DNA of 64,000 nucleotides from Ignavibacteria bacterium (GCA_017302895.1 JAFLBV010000001.1:372001-436000); one strand, 5' to 3'; positions 35,570-44,957 are shown, counted from the stretch's first letter. Notes: generated by a model not told the origin, from the sequence alone. Numbers and translations are program-made.

Positions 35570-36616
35570 ATGCTAACTCCGAAATCTCCCGTAAAGAAAA
35601 TATTATTGATAAAATTCAAAGGAATTGGCGATGTTATTCTTAGCACGGTTGTGCTAAAGAACATCAGGGCGATGTTTCCGGGGGCAAAAATTGATTTCCT
35701 GACCGAAAAACCTTCTGCTCCATTATTGACCGAAATCCCCTTGATTAATCAGGTTTTGGTTTACAATACAAAGAACAAATTTGAAATCGTAAAACAGATT
35801 CTTGCTGTACGAAAGAACAGATACGATCTGGTTCTCGACCTTTATTCGAATCCAAAATCTGCACAACTGACATTTGCAAGTGGCGCCCGCTTCAGAGCCG
35901 GTTTCCCTTACAGAGGAAGGAAATATGCTTATAATCTTTTCGGACCTGAAGAGAGAGGAGTTCACCATGCGGGTGATCTCCATCTAAAATTCCTCGAGAA
36001 AATCGGGATTCCCGTCAGATATTCAGAACAATACATAGTAATTCCGGGGGAAGCCAAAAACTTTGCAGGAAACTATTTCAAAACAACCGACACCGGTAAA
36101 AATTTTGTTGCACTTGTTCCGGGCGGTGGCTGGGAATCTAAAAGATGTGATCCTGTAAAGTTTGCGGAGATCGGGAATGCTGTTTATGACAGATTTGGGG
36201 TAAAGTGCCTGATACTTTGGGGTAAAGGGGACCTTGAGGAAGCTGAAGAAATAAAGAAATTGATGGGGGAGAGGGCTTTCCTTGCACCAAAAACGACATT
36301 CATTGAGATGGGTGCTGTAGCTGAATTCTGCAAATTTGCCGTTGCCAACGACAGCGGGCCGATGCACCTTATTTCATCACTCGGAGTTCCAGTGCTGGCT
36401 CTGCATGGTCCAACAGACCCGTCACTACAGGGACCATTTGGGAAAAATCATGAAACTGTACGATTGGATGAACTGGACTGTATCTGCTGTAATCTTCTTG
36501 TTTGCAATCGAAAACATGAATGTTTTCTTGATCTGCCCTTGGAGAGGATTATGTCGAAGATTGATGTCCTCATCAACAAAAACCACATAAACATGAATAC
36601 AGATGAAAAAAATTGA
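35570..36616 (+). CDS. GT9 glycosyltransferase (heptosyltransferase family), first of three
   Basis: A 348-residue GT-B enzyme of the ADP-heptose:LPS heptosyltransferase family. The N-terminal ILLIKFKGIGDVILST and the C-terminal NDSGPMHLISSLGVPVLALHGPTDP are typical donor-site motifs. The C-terminal region carries the CICC...C...C cysteines often seen in GT9 proteins. It overlaps the next GT9 gene by 14 bp. It most likely builds the LPS inner core or another surface oligosaccharide; the exact sugar is unknown. Confidence 0.9.
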   Translation: MLTPKSPVKKILLIKFKGIGDVILSTVVLKNIRAMFPGAKIDFLTEKPSAPLLTEIPLINQVLVYNTKNKFEIVKQILAVRKNRYDLVLDLYSNPKSAQLTFASGARFRAGFPYRGRKYAYNLFGPEERGVHHAGDLHLKFLEKIGIPVRYSEQYIVIPGEAKNFAGNYFKTTDTGKNFVALVPGGGWESKRCDPVKFAEIGNAVYDRFGVKCLILWGKGDLEEAEEIKKLMGERAFLAPKTTFIEMGAVAEFCKFAVANDSGPMHLISSLGVPVLALHGPTDPSLQGPFGKNHETVRLDELDCICCNLLVCNRKHECFLDLPLERIMSKIDVLINKNHINMNTDEKN

Positions 36617-37703
36617 AATATTCTTTAAAAATCTCTTTTTGAAGTGGATTCTTTTTATCGGGAAAAGAAAAAAAGAAACAGGTAAAATCGTGTTAAAAGA
36701 GGGGGATAAAATCCTGTGTATCAGATTAAACAGGATTGGGGATGCTCTTGTGGTCACCCCCCTGATCCACAAAATAAAAAGGAGAACGGGGTGCAGTATT
36801 TCAGTGTTGGCCGACAGGCACAACCATTTTGTTTTCAGAAACAATCCCGACATTGACGAGGTGATCATTTTTGAGAAGGGGAGTAAAGGGACAAAGAAGA
36901 TCATCAGACAGATTAAAAAAGCCGGCTACAAGGTTGTACTCGATTTGCATGATGATGTCTCTGTAACTGTAAGTTTTCTTCTGACCAAGTTAAAAACTGA
37001 ATACATTGCCGGTTTGGAAAAGGGGAATCGTGCGATATACACTCACATAGCATCCAGACTAAGTTCAATTGATCATCATGTTATAGAAAGATCACTGGGA
37101 CTGGCTGATTTATTCGAAGTTACAACTGATTTGTTTCCGGATGAATTAAACGAGGATCTCAGCCGGATAAGATACTTTCCAACCAAAGAGAATATTTCGG
37201 TCACAAAGAAATATTTTGAGTCAAAGTTCGAACCCGGAAAGTTCGTGGTCGGCATCAATATATCCGCAGGAAGTCTGGCAAGATACTGGGGTACAGAAAA
37301 TTTCAGACATCTGGTGAAGTACCTAAAAGAAAAAAATATTGAATATCTTTTGTTATGTTCGACCAGAGATATTAAATTAAGCCTCGAAATTGATCCATAT
37401 TCTGAGAGAACCTACTATACACCAGATTTTGGTGAGTTCTGTGCCATGATCGGGAGAATAAACCTCTTGTTCAGTCCTGATACGGCAACAGTTCACCTTG
37501 CTTCCATTTATGGTGTTCCAGTTTTTGGGTTATATGTAAAATATGACACTGAGGATGTTATCTGGTATCCATACAACACCCGGTATGATGCCGTTGTAAC
37601 AAAAGAGCCAACTCTCAAATTTGTGAACTGGCATAAAGTAATTGAAAAATTCGAACCATTTCTAAATCGTGAAGTAAAGACTTATGAAGATTCCAAATTG
37701 TAA
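36603..37703 (+). CDS. GT9 glycosyltransferase, second of three
   Basis: A 366-residue GT9 protein. An N-terminal amphipathic, basic helix (about 1-25) precedes the ILCIRLNRIGDALVVTPLI motif, and SPDTATVHLASIYGVPVFGLY is the C-terminal donor-binding block. The N-terminal basic helix could hold it at the inner membrane. It overlaps its neighbours by 14 and 20 bp, so the three enzymes are co-translated and probably act in sequence on one acceptor. Confidence 0.9.
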   Translation: MKKIEIFFKNLFLKWILFIGKRKKETGKIVLKEGDKILCIRLNRIGDALVVTPLIHKIKRRTGCSISVLADRHNHFVFRNNPDIDEVIIFEKGSKGTKKIIRQIKKAGYKVVLDLHDDVSVTVSFLLTKLKTEYIAGLEKGNRAIYTHIASRLSSIDHHVIERSLGLADLFEVTTDLFPDELNEDLSRIRYFPTKENISVTKKYFESKFEPGKFVVGINISAGSLARYWGTENFRHLVKYLKEKNIEYLLLCSTRDIKLSLEIDPYSERTYYTPDFGEFCAMIGRINLLFSPDTATVHLASIYGVPVFGLYVKYDTEDVIWYPYNTRYDAVVTKEPTLKFVNWHKVIEKFEPFLNREVKTYEDSKL

Positions 37704-38805
37704 AAACTTCAACGGCTACAAACCTTGTTTCCCCGGATATAACTGCCTTGAACACGGATGCAAAGAAGATAACCCTATGGGTGTGAAGATACTGATCATC
37801 AATCTGGATGCGATGGGCGATGTAATTATGACTACCGCTCAATTACCATTGCTTAAAAAGAAATACCCGATTTCTTCAATATTTTGGGTTACCGACAAGA
37901 TTTCGGCCCCACTGCTTGAGAATAATCCTTTGTTGGAAAGGGTCTTCGTTTATAATTTTGAATCGCTGAATGTAATGAGGAACATGCAGTTTGATTTGGC
38001 TGCAAATCTTGACAAATCTCATCGTGCTTGTGCACTTCTGAATTCGATTCACGCAAATGAAAAGAAGGGATTCGGACTGAACCCTGACGGAAAAATTGTT
38101 CCTGTAAATGACGGAGCATGGTACAACTACAGACTTGGGCTGGATGATCATCTGAAATTCAGAGTGAACAGACGCACGAAACAGGAATATGTAGCCGAGA
38201 CTCTTGATCTGGAGTACGAAAGAACCCGGTATGTTTTCGAACTTTCCGAAAAAGAGAAAGAGAAGGTGGAAAGCTTAAGGAGACGCTTCAGTTTCAATAA
38301 AAAAGAGATAGTTATTGGATTTAATACAGGTTGCTCCACTCTATTTCCGAACAAAAAAATGAGGGTCGACCAGCACATCAAGATTATTGACAGATTATTG
38401 AAGGAAACAGATTACAGAGTTATCCTTCTCGGGGGACCTGAAGACGCAGAGAGGAATAAAGAGATAGCAAATGCATTTCCTCTCGAAGTGATCAGTACTC
38501 CGACAAATGAGGGCGTTCGCATGGGTGCAGTTTATGAAGCTTTGGCAGACATAATCGTGACAGGTGATTCATTTGGAATGCACCTTGGGATTGCACTGGA
38601 AAAATATATTGTTTCCTGGTTTGGGTTGAGTTGCTGGACAGAGATTGATCTTTATGATCACGGCGTGATGTTTTATCCGAAGGATCTGGAGTGCGCACCG
38701 TGTTGGAAGAAAAGCTGTCCTTACAAACTTGAGTGCATCGATCAAATCGATCTCGATGGAATGTATAATGCCGTGATCGATGCAGCCACAAAGTTGATTA
38801 AATAG
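37684..38805 (+). CDS. GT9 glycosyltransferase with N-terminal cysteine cluster, third of three
   Basis: A 373-residue GT9 protein. Before the Rossmann start (ILIINLDAMGDVIMTTAQL) it has a 33-residue leader with C6, C15, C21 and C26, a possible metal-binding or disulfide cluster. The C-terminal GDSFGMHLGIALEKYIVSWFG replaces the usual SGPMH donor motif, and a second Cys group (CAPCWKKSCPYKLEC) follows. It is the last of three overlapping GT9 genes and is followed 32 bp later by ispE. Confidence 0.87.
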   Translation: MKIPNCKNFNGYKPCFPGYNCLEHGCKEDNPMGVKILIINLDAMGDVIMTTAQLPLLKKKYPISSIFWVTDKISAPLLENNPLLERVFVYNFESLNVMRNMQFDLAANLDKSHRACALLNSIHANEKKGFGLNPDGKIVPVNDGAWYNYRLGLDDHLKFRVNRRTKQEYVAETLDLEYERTRYVFELSEKEKEKVESLRRRFSFNKKEIVIGFNTGCSTLFPNKKMRVDQHIKIIDRLLKETDYRVILLGGPEDAERNKEIANAFPLEVISTPTNEGVRMGAVYEALADIIVTGDSFGMHLGIALEKYIVSWFGLSCWTEIDLYDHGVMFYPKDLECAPCWKKSCPYKLECIDQIDLDGMYNAVIDAATKLIK

Positions 38806-38837
38806 CTTAAGAGAGAACATTTCCGGTACAATACAGA

Positions 38838-39671
38838 ATGAAACTGATCATAAACTCACCTGCAAAGATAAATTTTGGACTTTTCATCACTCAAAGACGC
38901 GAGGATGGTTTTCATAACATTGAAACAATTTTTTACCCTTTACAGTTGTGTGACGAGATCGTCATGCGGGAATGTGATCACCTTCTGATTGAGACGGACA
39001 ATCCTGAACTGAATATCGATATTGAAAACAATCTCATCTTTAAAGCAGTAAAATTGATGGAATCAAAGACAGGCAGGCCCCTAAATTGCAGGATAAGGCT
39101 TGAAAAAAGAATTCCGATGGGAGCTGGTCTTGGGGGTGGATCGTCAAACGCTGCTTCAGTTTTACTTGGGTTGAATGACTTGTTTGATCTTAAATTCTCA
39201 AAGGATGATCTGAGAGGATTTGGTGCAGAACTTGGTTCGGATGTTCCATTTTTTATTCATCCCGTTCCTTCATTTGGAGCAGGCAGTGGTGAAATACTCA
39301 CACCTCTGGATTTTGAACTCGAGGGTGTGATGGTTGTTGTAAACCCCGGTATTCATGTTGCAACGGGACCTGCTTACAAAAACTGTAAACCGGGAAAAGC
39401 TCCCTTCAACCTGCTTGAACTAAATGAGCAAAAATCATTTGATTACAACAAGTTAAGGTATGTGATTAAAAACTCGTTTGAAGAGACGGTGTTTATGGAC
39501 CACCCTGAAATTGGTGAGGTGAAAGAACGGTTCTTCAAAGCGGGCGCGGAATTTGCACTAATGAGTGGCAGCGGTTCGACTGTTTTTGGAATTTTTGAGA
39601 GTACAAAAAAAGCGGAAGAATTCACAAAAACTCTTCCGCAAAATTATTTTGTCCACATTGAGGAACTGTAA
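38838..39671 (+). CDS. ispE: 4-diphosphocytidyl-2-C-methyl-D-erythritol kinase IspE
   Basis: A 277-residue GHMP kinase of the MEP isoprenoid pathway; it phosphorylates CDP-ME at the 2-hydroxyl. The start SPAKINFGLFI, the ATP-binding PMGAGLGGGSSNAA and the C-terminal MSGSGSTVFGIF are diagnostic. The length is normal. It may be co-transcribed with the GT9 genes and ends 10 bp from the convergent DHODH-like gene. Confidence 0.96.
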   Translation: MKLIINSPAKINFGLFITQRREDGFHNIETIFYPLQLCDEIVMRECDHLLIETDNPELNIDIENNLIFKAVKLMESKTGRPLNCRIRLEKRIPMGAGLGGGSSNAASVLLGLNDLFDLKFSKDDLRGFGAELGSDVPFFIHPVPSFGAGSGEILTPLDFELEGVMVVVNPGIHVATGPAYKNCKPGKAPFNLLELNEQKSFDYNKLRYVIKNSFEETVFMDHPEIGEVKERFFKAGAEFALMSGSGSTVFGIFESTKKAEEFTKTLPQNYFVHIEEL

Positions 39672-39681
39672 AAAACCGATT

Positions 39682-40665
39682 CTATTCCACTTCAGTAATT
39701 TTTTCCATGAATTGCGAACGCATATAGTAATTGGCAATCCCTTCAGCATCCTGTGAAAAGCTCAATTTCCCTTTGATACTCTCCAGTTTTTCTATATTGT
39801 GCTCTCCCATCCATCGCTCAATATTCTTCAGAATGTCTGAAACAACTGACGGTCCTTTCTGATAAATCACAGAAGCCAGTTGGACAGTTGATGCACCGGC
39901 AAGCAGGAATTTAATGATTTCTTCGTGGCTTTTGGCTCCTGTTGAAGCACTCAGGCTGCACTTCACCTGTCTGTAGAGTATTGCGATCCACCTTAGAGGT
40001 ACAAAAAACTCGTGTCTGTCGCTGAATTCAAATGTTGTCTTAAATTTAAATGTGTTGATGTCGATATCAAGATCTGTAAATCGATTGAAGAGGACGATTC
40101 CATTTACACCGTTTCTTTCAAGGGATGAGACAAAATTTGGAATACTGCTAAAATTCTGTCCTATTTTGATGGCAACCGGTATTTTGACAATGTTTTTCAC
40201 ACCCTTCACGATGTCAAGATAGATCTTTTCGATATTCGGAGATGCGAAATTTTTCGATGATGCATAATTAAATACATTCAATTCGATTGCGTCTGCACCG
40301 GCTGCTTCGAGTTGTTCCGAAAATCTAAACCACCAGTCGGCACTTACACAATTGATACTGGCAATTACAGGAATCGACAGTTTGGCTTTTGCGGTTGATA
40401 CCAGATCGCAATAATCCTTTAACCCAAAGTATTTGTCATGTTCGTAGCCGAAATATTCATAAATCTCCGGGTGATAATTTTCTGCAGGATCAAGCTTTTG
40501 TGATTTGGTAAGTGACTCCTCGAAGAAACTCTTTAGCACCACGGCACCAACACCGTTATCCTGTAATTTTACGAGATTGTCCAGAGTTTTTGTTTGACCG
40601 GAAGATGCGGCAATTACAGGATTATTTAGTTTTAGATTCAGATAATTTACACTAAGATCAGGCAT
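39682..40665 (-). CDS. Dihydroorotate-dehydrogenase-like flavoprotein
   Basis: A 327-residue FMN TIM-barrel protein of the PyrD-like group. NPVIAASSGQTKTLDNLVKL at the start corresponds to the NPV-A-SG motif, EAAGADAIELNVF to the substrate/FMN region, and SASTGAKSHEEIIKFLLAGASTVQLAS to the phosphate-binding end. The segment after GADAIELN lacks the usual C-P catalytic loop, so true dihydroorotate oxidation is doubtful and I leave out the symbol pyrD. It lies 19 bp from the CDF transporter gene. Confidence 0.82.
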   Translation of the reverse strand: MPDLSVNYLNLKLNNPVIAASSGQTKTLDNLVKLQDNGVGAVVLKSFFEESLTKSQKLDPAENYHPEIYEYFGYEHDKYFGLKDYCDLVSTAKAKLSIPVIASINCVSADWWFRFSEQLEAAGADAIELNVFNYASSKNFASPNIEKIYLDIVKGVKNIVKIPVAIKIGQNFSSIPNFVSSLERNGVNGIVLFNRFTDLDIDINTFKFKTTFEFSDRHEFFVPLRWIAILYRQVKCSLSASTGAKSHEEIIKFLLAGASTVQLASVIYQKGPSVVSDILKNIERWMGEHNIEKLESIKGKLSFSQDAEGIANYYMRSQFMEKITEVE

Positions 40666-40684
40666 ATTCAGTCCTGTTTAATAG

Positions 40685-41665
40685 TTAAGTTAAAAATTCA
40701 TAAATTGGGCGACCTGCAGTTTTTTCCTCATTCCAGTCAAAATTTACCGAATGTGATTCGGCCCGGTCTGCACAATTTGCATACGAGCAGTATTTACACA
40801 ATTTTGGTTGGCAATAATCGAAGTGTATTTTTACATCAGACTCGCTGAATTTTTCCCGCAAGTCGTGTTTAATACGCGTCTCTTCATCGTGTGACTCTTT
40901 TATGGTTCTGTAAAAGGGGAGAATCAGATGAAAATCGATAGATATGAAGCTACCTGACCGTCTGCATCTGAGTTCATGAACATCAATCCAGTCTTCTTTT
41001 CGAAGAGAGACAATCTCGTTTGATACTGTTGTAACAGTTGCCGGATCAGCTTCATGCATCAGACCACCGAAGGCTTCCCGGAGCAGTTTGTAACCTGTGT
41101 ATATAATGTTCATACCGACAAAAATTGCGAACAGGGGATCGATAATTGCGAAGTCAGTAAAGTAAACGATTGTTAACCCAATTATCACACCAAGACTCGT
41201 ATATGAATCTGTGAGAACATGTTTACCATCAGCGATCAGTGTGATCGAGTTGGTTTTTTTCCCGGTACGAATAAGAAAAAGCCCTAAAAAGAGGTTAATC
41301 AAACCGGCAAAGGCAATGATTCCCATACCAATATCAAGTTTTTTGATCTCGGGGGGATATATAATATCCATAGTTGCATAGTAAATTATCCCGATTGCGG
41401 CTATCAGGATCAACAGTCCCTCAACTCCGGCCGAGAAATATTCCATATTGCCGTGACCGTATGGATGCTCCTTGTCAGGTGGCTTTGAAGAATAGATTAT
41501 GCTGAAAAGTGCCATGGAAGTGGCAGCGATATGGACAACTGATTCGAGGGCGTCAGAAAAGATGGCTGCGGAACCTGTAAGGAGGTAGGCACCAAATTTC
41601 ATAATCAACATGGAGATACCAACAAAGAGGGATATCTGACCGGCTTTTAATCTTTGAGCGTACAT
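40685..41665 (-). CDS. Cation diffusion facilitator (CDF) metal transporter
   Basis: A 326-residue CDF exporter with six expected transmembrane segments and a cytoplasmic C-terminal domain. HPYGHGNMEYFSAG is a family landmark. The transmembrane metal site should be E41-x3-H45 in TM2 and H149-x3-D153 in TM5; the TM2 pair differs from the common D/D or H/D. A C-terminal C285-x4-C290-x2-C293-x4-C298 cluster is unusual and could sense or bind metal. The metal (Zn, Fe, Mn, Co) is not certain. The gene is upstream of and probably co-transcribed with the DHODH-like gene. Confidence 0.9.
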   Translation of the reverse strand: MYAQRLKAGQISLFVGISMLIMKFGAYLLTGSAAIFSDALESVVHIAATSMALFSIIYSSKPPDKEHPYGHGNMEYFSAGVEGLLILIAAIGIIYYATMDIIYPPEIKKLDIGMGIIAFAGLINLFLGLFLIRTGKKTNSITLIADGKHVLTDSYTSLGVIIGLTIVYFTDFAIIDPLFAIFVGMNIIYTGYKLLREAFGGLMHEADPATVTTVSNEIVSLRKEDWIDVHELRCRRSGSFISIDFHLILPFYRTIKESHDEETRIKHDLREKFSESDVKIHFDYCQPKLCKYCSYANCADRAESHSVNFDWNEEKTAGRPIYEFLT

Positions 41666-41755
41666 AATATTTGCAATAAATCTTTAAATAGACTGATACG
41701 AATGTAGCTATAAAATCAAAAATAAACGAAATTAATGGAAAAATCTTTAAAAAAT

Positions 41756-41784
41756 TTGGACAAATAAAAAAAAAGCCGTAATAT
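41756..41784 (+). promoter_or_regulatory. Sigma-70-like promoter for the 417-residue T9SS protein
   Basis: TTGGAC at 41756-41761 and TAATAT at 41779-41784 are separated by exactly 17 bp. This would start transcription near 41791 and leave an untranslated leader of about 88 nt. An AAAGGA ribosome-binding site lies at 41866-41871 before the ATG at 41879. Confidence 0.55.
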
Positions 41785-41878
41785 TAGCAGCGGAATTTAT
41801 TTGAAATTCCAATTGATCTGAACAGCAAACGAATTTTATATCTATCAATAATCTCATCATCAATCAAAGGAACAATCC

Positions 41879-43132
41879 ATGAAAAAAATCTTCAGTATTT
41901 TCATGTTAACCGTTTTTGTTTTCACTTATGCTCATGCACAGCAAAAAGCTGAAAATATAAAAAGAGGCGCTAAATCCGAAGCTCCTGAATTTGTTAAAGG
42001 ACCATGGGTAGAGAGTACCAACTCAATCAATGAGAACTTTGAAGGCGGTACTTTTCCACCTGCAGGTTGGGCTAAACTGACACCTGACGGTGGAACAGGC
42101 TGGACAAACGCAGTTGTAGGAACAACCCCGATTCCCGGATGGAATGGCGGTACCGTAATCAACTACACAGGAAACACAGGTACAGGCATGGCTTTTATGT
42201 CATATCAGTTCGGTGGCGCCACATCAAATGATTCATGGTTAATCACTCCACAGCTTCTGAATGTCCAGGCTGGTGATTCATTGAAGTTCTGGGTTAGAAA
42301 ATTCGGAACCTATCTTGACAACCTTGACATAAAGATTTCGACTACAACAAACTCATCTACTGCAGCTTTCACAGTAAATCTTGCAACCTTGACATATGCC
42401 GCTGCTGATTCAGGCTGGTCATTGAAATCATATGCTTTGGTTCCTGCAGTTCCTGCCGGATCAAACATCTATATTGCTTTCAGAGAAAGAGTTACTGACA
42501 ATCTGAACGATGGTGCAGCATTCTTTATTGATGATGTACAAGCTGGTGGTGGTGTTGTTCCAGTCGAATTTGTTTCCTTTAATGCAGCTTCAGTCGGCTC
42601 AGATGTACAGCTTAGCTGGTCAACTGCAACTGAAACCAACAACCAGGGTTTCTTCGTTGAAAGAAAAACTGTTAACGGTGAATTTGCAAATGTCGGATTT
42701 GTTTCCGGTGCAGGATCTTCAACATCCAACAGAGAATACAGCTTTACAGATAAAGGCGTAAATGTTGGCACATATACATACAGACTGAAACAGGTTGATT
42801 TTGACGGTACATCCGCTTACTCAAAATCAGTTGAAGTTGATGTAGCTGCTCCAAACACATTTGCTCTCAGCCAGAACTATCCTAACCCGTTCAACCCTTC
42901 AACCAAGATCAGCTTTAGCCTCGCTTCAGATGCAAAAGTTACTCTTTCAGTATTCAATGTACTTGGTCAGGAAGTTGCAACACTCGTAAACGGTAACATT
43001 TCAGCCGGCGTTCACAGTGTAAACTTTGATGCTTCAGCTCTTGTTTCCGGTCTTTACATTGCAAAAATCAACGCAATCGGAGTTGACGGACAGAATTTTG
43101 TTTCAAACATCAAAATGATGCTCAACAAATAA
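41879..43132 (+). CDS. Secreted protein with choice-of-anchor J-type domain and T9SS sorting domain
   Basis: A 417-residue exported protein. A signal peptide (about 1-20) is followed by a jelly-roll module opening with ENFEGGTFPPAGW, like the cleaved-adhesin/choice-of-anchor J fold (about 45-220), then a Fn3-like stretch (about 225-325). The C-terminus from about 330 is a T9SS type A domain with LSQNYPNPFNPSTKI. It has its own promoter and terminator. The codon pattern is very regular and the leader is long, hinting at high expression. The function is probably adhesive or structural, but no enzymatic motif is present. Confidence 0.88.
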   Translation: MKKIFSIFMLTVFVFTYAHAQQKAENIKRGAKSEAPEFVKGPWVESTNSINENFEGGTFPPAGWAKLTPDGGTGWTNAVVGTTPIPGWNGGTVINYTGNTGTGMAFMSYQFGGATSNDSWLITPQLLNVQAGDSLKFWVRKFGTYLDNLDIKISTTTNSSTAAFTVNLATLTYAAADSGWSLKSYALVPAVPAGSNIYIAFRERVTDNLNDGAAFFIDDVQAGGGVVPVEFVSFNAASVGSDVQLSWSTATETNNQGFFVERKTVNGEFANVGFVSGAGSSTSNREYSFTDKGVNVGTYTYRLKQVDFDGTSAYSKSVEVDVAAPNTFALSQNYPNPFNPSTKISFSLASDAKVTLSVFNVLGQEVATLVNGNISAGVHSVNFDASALVSGLYIAKINAIGVDGQNFVSNIKMMLNK

Positions 43133-43154
43133 AAATTCCTTCTTAAAGATTAAT

Positions 43155-43183
43155 AAGGCTGCCCGAAACGGCAGCCTTTTTTT
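43155..43183 (+). terminator. Rho-independent terminator after the 417-residue T9SS gene
   Basis: AAGGCTGCC (43155-43163) and GGCAGCCTT (43170-43178) form a perfect 9-bp stem with a 6-nt loop, followed by T to 43183. The stem is identical to that at 21568-21592. Confidence 0.92.
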
Positions 43184-43242
43184 ATGTCTTTTTTGTCAGA
43201 ATTTGCTTAAATTAGACTTTCCCAACAAAAAACATTCTTAAG

Positions 43243-44895
43243 ATGCGACAACTGATTTTATTTTTTGTATTTCTTCTTTCAGTCGAAGGAGTTTGCCAGA
43301 TGCCACGAATTTTATATAAAAACGGAATAATCTACACAGGTGACAGTCAAAAAAAATATGTAGAATGCGTTGTCACTGAGGGGAACAAAATTGTATATAC
43401 CGGAGATTTGAGCGGGGCTAATAAACTCTTTCCACAAATGGAAACGGTTATCGATCTTAAGGGTACTCTTATGCTTCCCGGATTGACAGATAACCATGTC
43501 CACTTTACTGCAGGGGGATTTTACCTTGGGGGGCTCGATCTTAGACCCGCAAAATCCACCGCTGAATTCAAATCGATTTTGAAAGCATATGTCGCCAAAA
43601 AGCAAAAAGGGGAGTGGATTACAGGGGGAGACTGGGATCATGAGGCATGGGAAGTTAAAAATCTTCCAACGAAGGAGATGATAGATGACTTTACCGGAGA
43701 TAATCCCGTTTTTATAAACAGGTTTGACGGCCATCTTGCACTTGCAAACAGTGCCGCACTTCGACTTGCGGGAATAAATTCCAAAACTCCCGTACCTGCA
43801 GGGGGGGAGATTGTCCTTGACAAAACCACAGGAGAACCAACCGGGATACTGAAAGACAATGCCATGGATCTTGTTTCGAAGCTGATTCCTTCATCTTCAG
43901 AAAAGGAGATGGAATCCGCACTGACTCTTGCATTGCAGGAAGCTGCGAGACTTGGAGTAACCATGGTGCATGATATAACCTACAGAAATGATTTGAAAGT
44001 CTATCAAAAATTTGAGAAAGAGGGAAAACTTTCATGCAGAATATATTGCAGACTTCCCATTGCTGAAGTAAGAAAGCACTCGGAACTTGGTATTGAGAAT
44101 GGCTTTGGAAGCGATTTTCTGAAGATTGGTTCTTTAAAAGCTTTTGCAGATGGTTCATTGGGTTCTTCCACTGCATGGTTTTTTGATCCCTACGAAAGTG
44201 ATCATTCAACCTGCGGGCTGCCAATGGAGATAATAACAAACGACAGTTTAAGAGTCTGGTCTCTCGAGGCAGACAAAGCAGGATTACAGCTTTCAATTCA
44301 TGCAATTGGGGACAGAGCGAACAGCTTTGTACTCGATATGTTCGAAGAGATTGTAAAAACAAACCCAGCACGAGACAGAAGATTCAGGATTGAACATGCT
44401 CAACATTTACGCATTACAGATGTTACGAGGTTCAAAAAACTGGGAGTGATTGCTTCAGCACAGCCTTATCATTGTATCGACGATGGTGTCTGGGCACATA
44501 AAAGAATCGGAAAAGAGAGAGTATCATCATCCTACCGGTTTAAACAAATGATCGATGAAGGAGTAAAGCTTTGTTTTGGTTCTGACTGGACAGTTGCTCC
44601 ACTGAATCCATTGTTGGGAATTTATGCTGCTGTGACAAGAAGAACACTTGACGGCAAGAACCCTGACGGCTGGATTCCTGATCAAAAAATAAGTGTTGAG
44701 GATGCGGTAAGAGGTTATACCATTAACAATGCTTATGCGGCTTTTATGGAGGATAAACTCGGGACTATAGAAACAGGTAAGTATGCAGATTTTACAATTT
44801 TGGATAGGAACATATTCAAAATTGATCCTGAGGAGATCAAGGAAACAAAAGTTCTTTACACAATTGTGGATGGAAAGATCGTCTACAAAAGATAA
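43243..44895 (+). CDS. YtcJ-like metal-dependent amidohydrolase
   Basis: A 550-residue exported amidohydrolase of the YtcJ/amidohydrolase-3 group. A signal peptide (about 1-19) precedes the first metal motif NHVHF; the later conserved HAIGDRA, HAQH and GSDW supply the other metal and catalytic residues of a TIM-barrel hydrolase. The C-terminal ETGKYADFTILDRNIF closes the composite beta-sandwich. The substrate is unknown; YtcJ relatives act on N-substituted or cyclic amides. It is monocistronic and ends before a hairpin shared with the convergent prmA. Confidence 0.9.
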   Translation: MRQLILFFVFLLSVEGVCQMPRILYKNGIIYTGDSQKKYVECVVTEGNKIVYTGDLSGANKLFPQMETVIDLKGTLMLPGLTDNHVHFTAGGFYLGGLDLRPAKSTAEFKSILKAYVAKKQKGEWITGGDWDHEAWEVKNLPTKEMIDDFTGDNPVFINRFDGHLALANSAALRLAGINSKTPVPAGGEIVLDKTTGEPTGILKDNAMDLVSKLIPSSSEKEMESALTLALQEAARLGVTMVHDITYRNDLKVYQKFEKEGKLSCRIYCRLPIAEVRKHSELGIENGFGSDFLKIGSLKAFADGSLGSSTAWFFDPYESDHSTCGLPMEIITNDSLRVWSLEADKAGLQLSIHAIGDRANSFVLDMFEEIVKTNPARDRRFRIEHAQHLRITDVTRFKKLGVIASAQPYHCIDDGVWAHKRIGKERVSSSYRFKQMIDEGVKLCFGSDWTVAPLNPLLGIYAAVTRRTLDGKNPDGWIPDQKISVEDAVRGYTINNAYAAFMEDKLGTIETGKYADFTILDRNIFKIDPEEIKETKVLYTIVDGKIVYKR

Positions 44896-44909
44896 TTTAT
44901 CAGATTAAG

Positions 44910-44945
44910 GGAGAGAGTTAAAGCTAAATTACTTTAACTCTTTCC
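44910..44945. terminator. Hairpin between convergent amidohydrolase and prmA genes
   Basis: Arms 44910-44923 and 44932-44945 pair over 14 bp with one G-U wobble and an 8-nt loop. It sits midway between two convergent stop codons, so it may end transcription from both sides. There is no long T-run, so it could act with Rho or only as an RNA-stabilising stem. Confidence 0.55.
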
Positions 44946-44957
44946 GATAATATTAAA

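Noticed and set aside
35485..35664. N-terminal extension of PrmC by 60 codons
   Set aside because: The extra residues do not fit the family and overlap the start of the divergent GT9 gene; the ATG at 35484 gives the normal length.
39682..40665. Calling the flavoprotein true dihydroorotate dehydrogenase (pyrD)
   Set aside because: The usual catalytic loop is not visible and no other pyrimidine gene is adjacent, so only the family-level call is kept.
43712..44371. Long minus-strand open frame (219 codons) inside the amidohydrolase gene
   Set aside because: It is antisense to a gene with clear motifs, has an unnatural composition rich in Leu, Gln and Ser, and shows no ribosome-binding site or domain.
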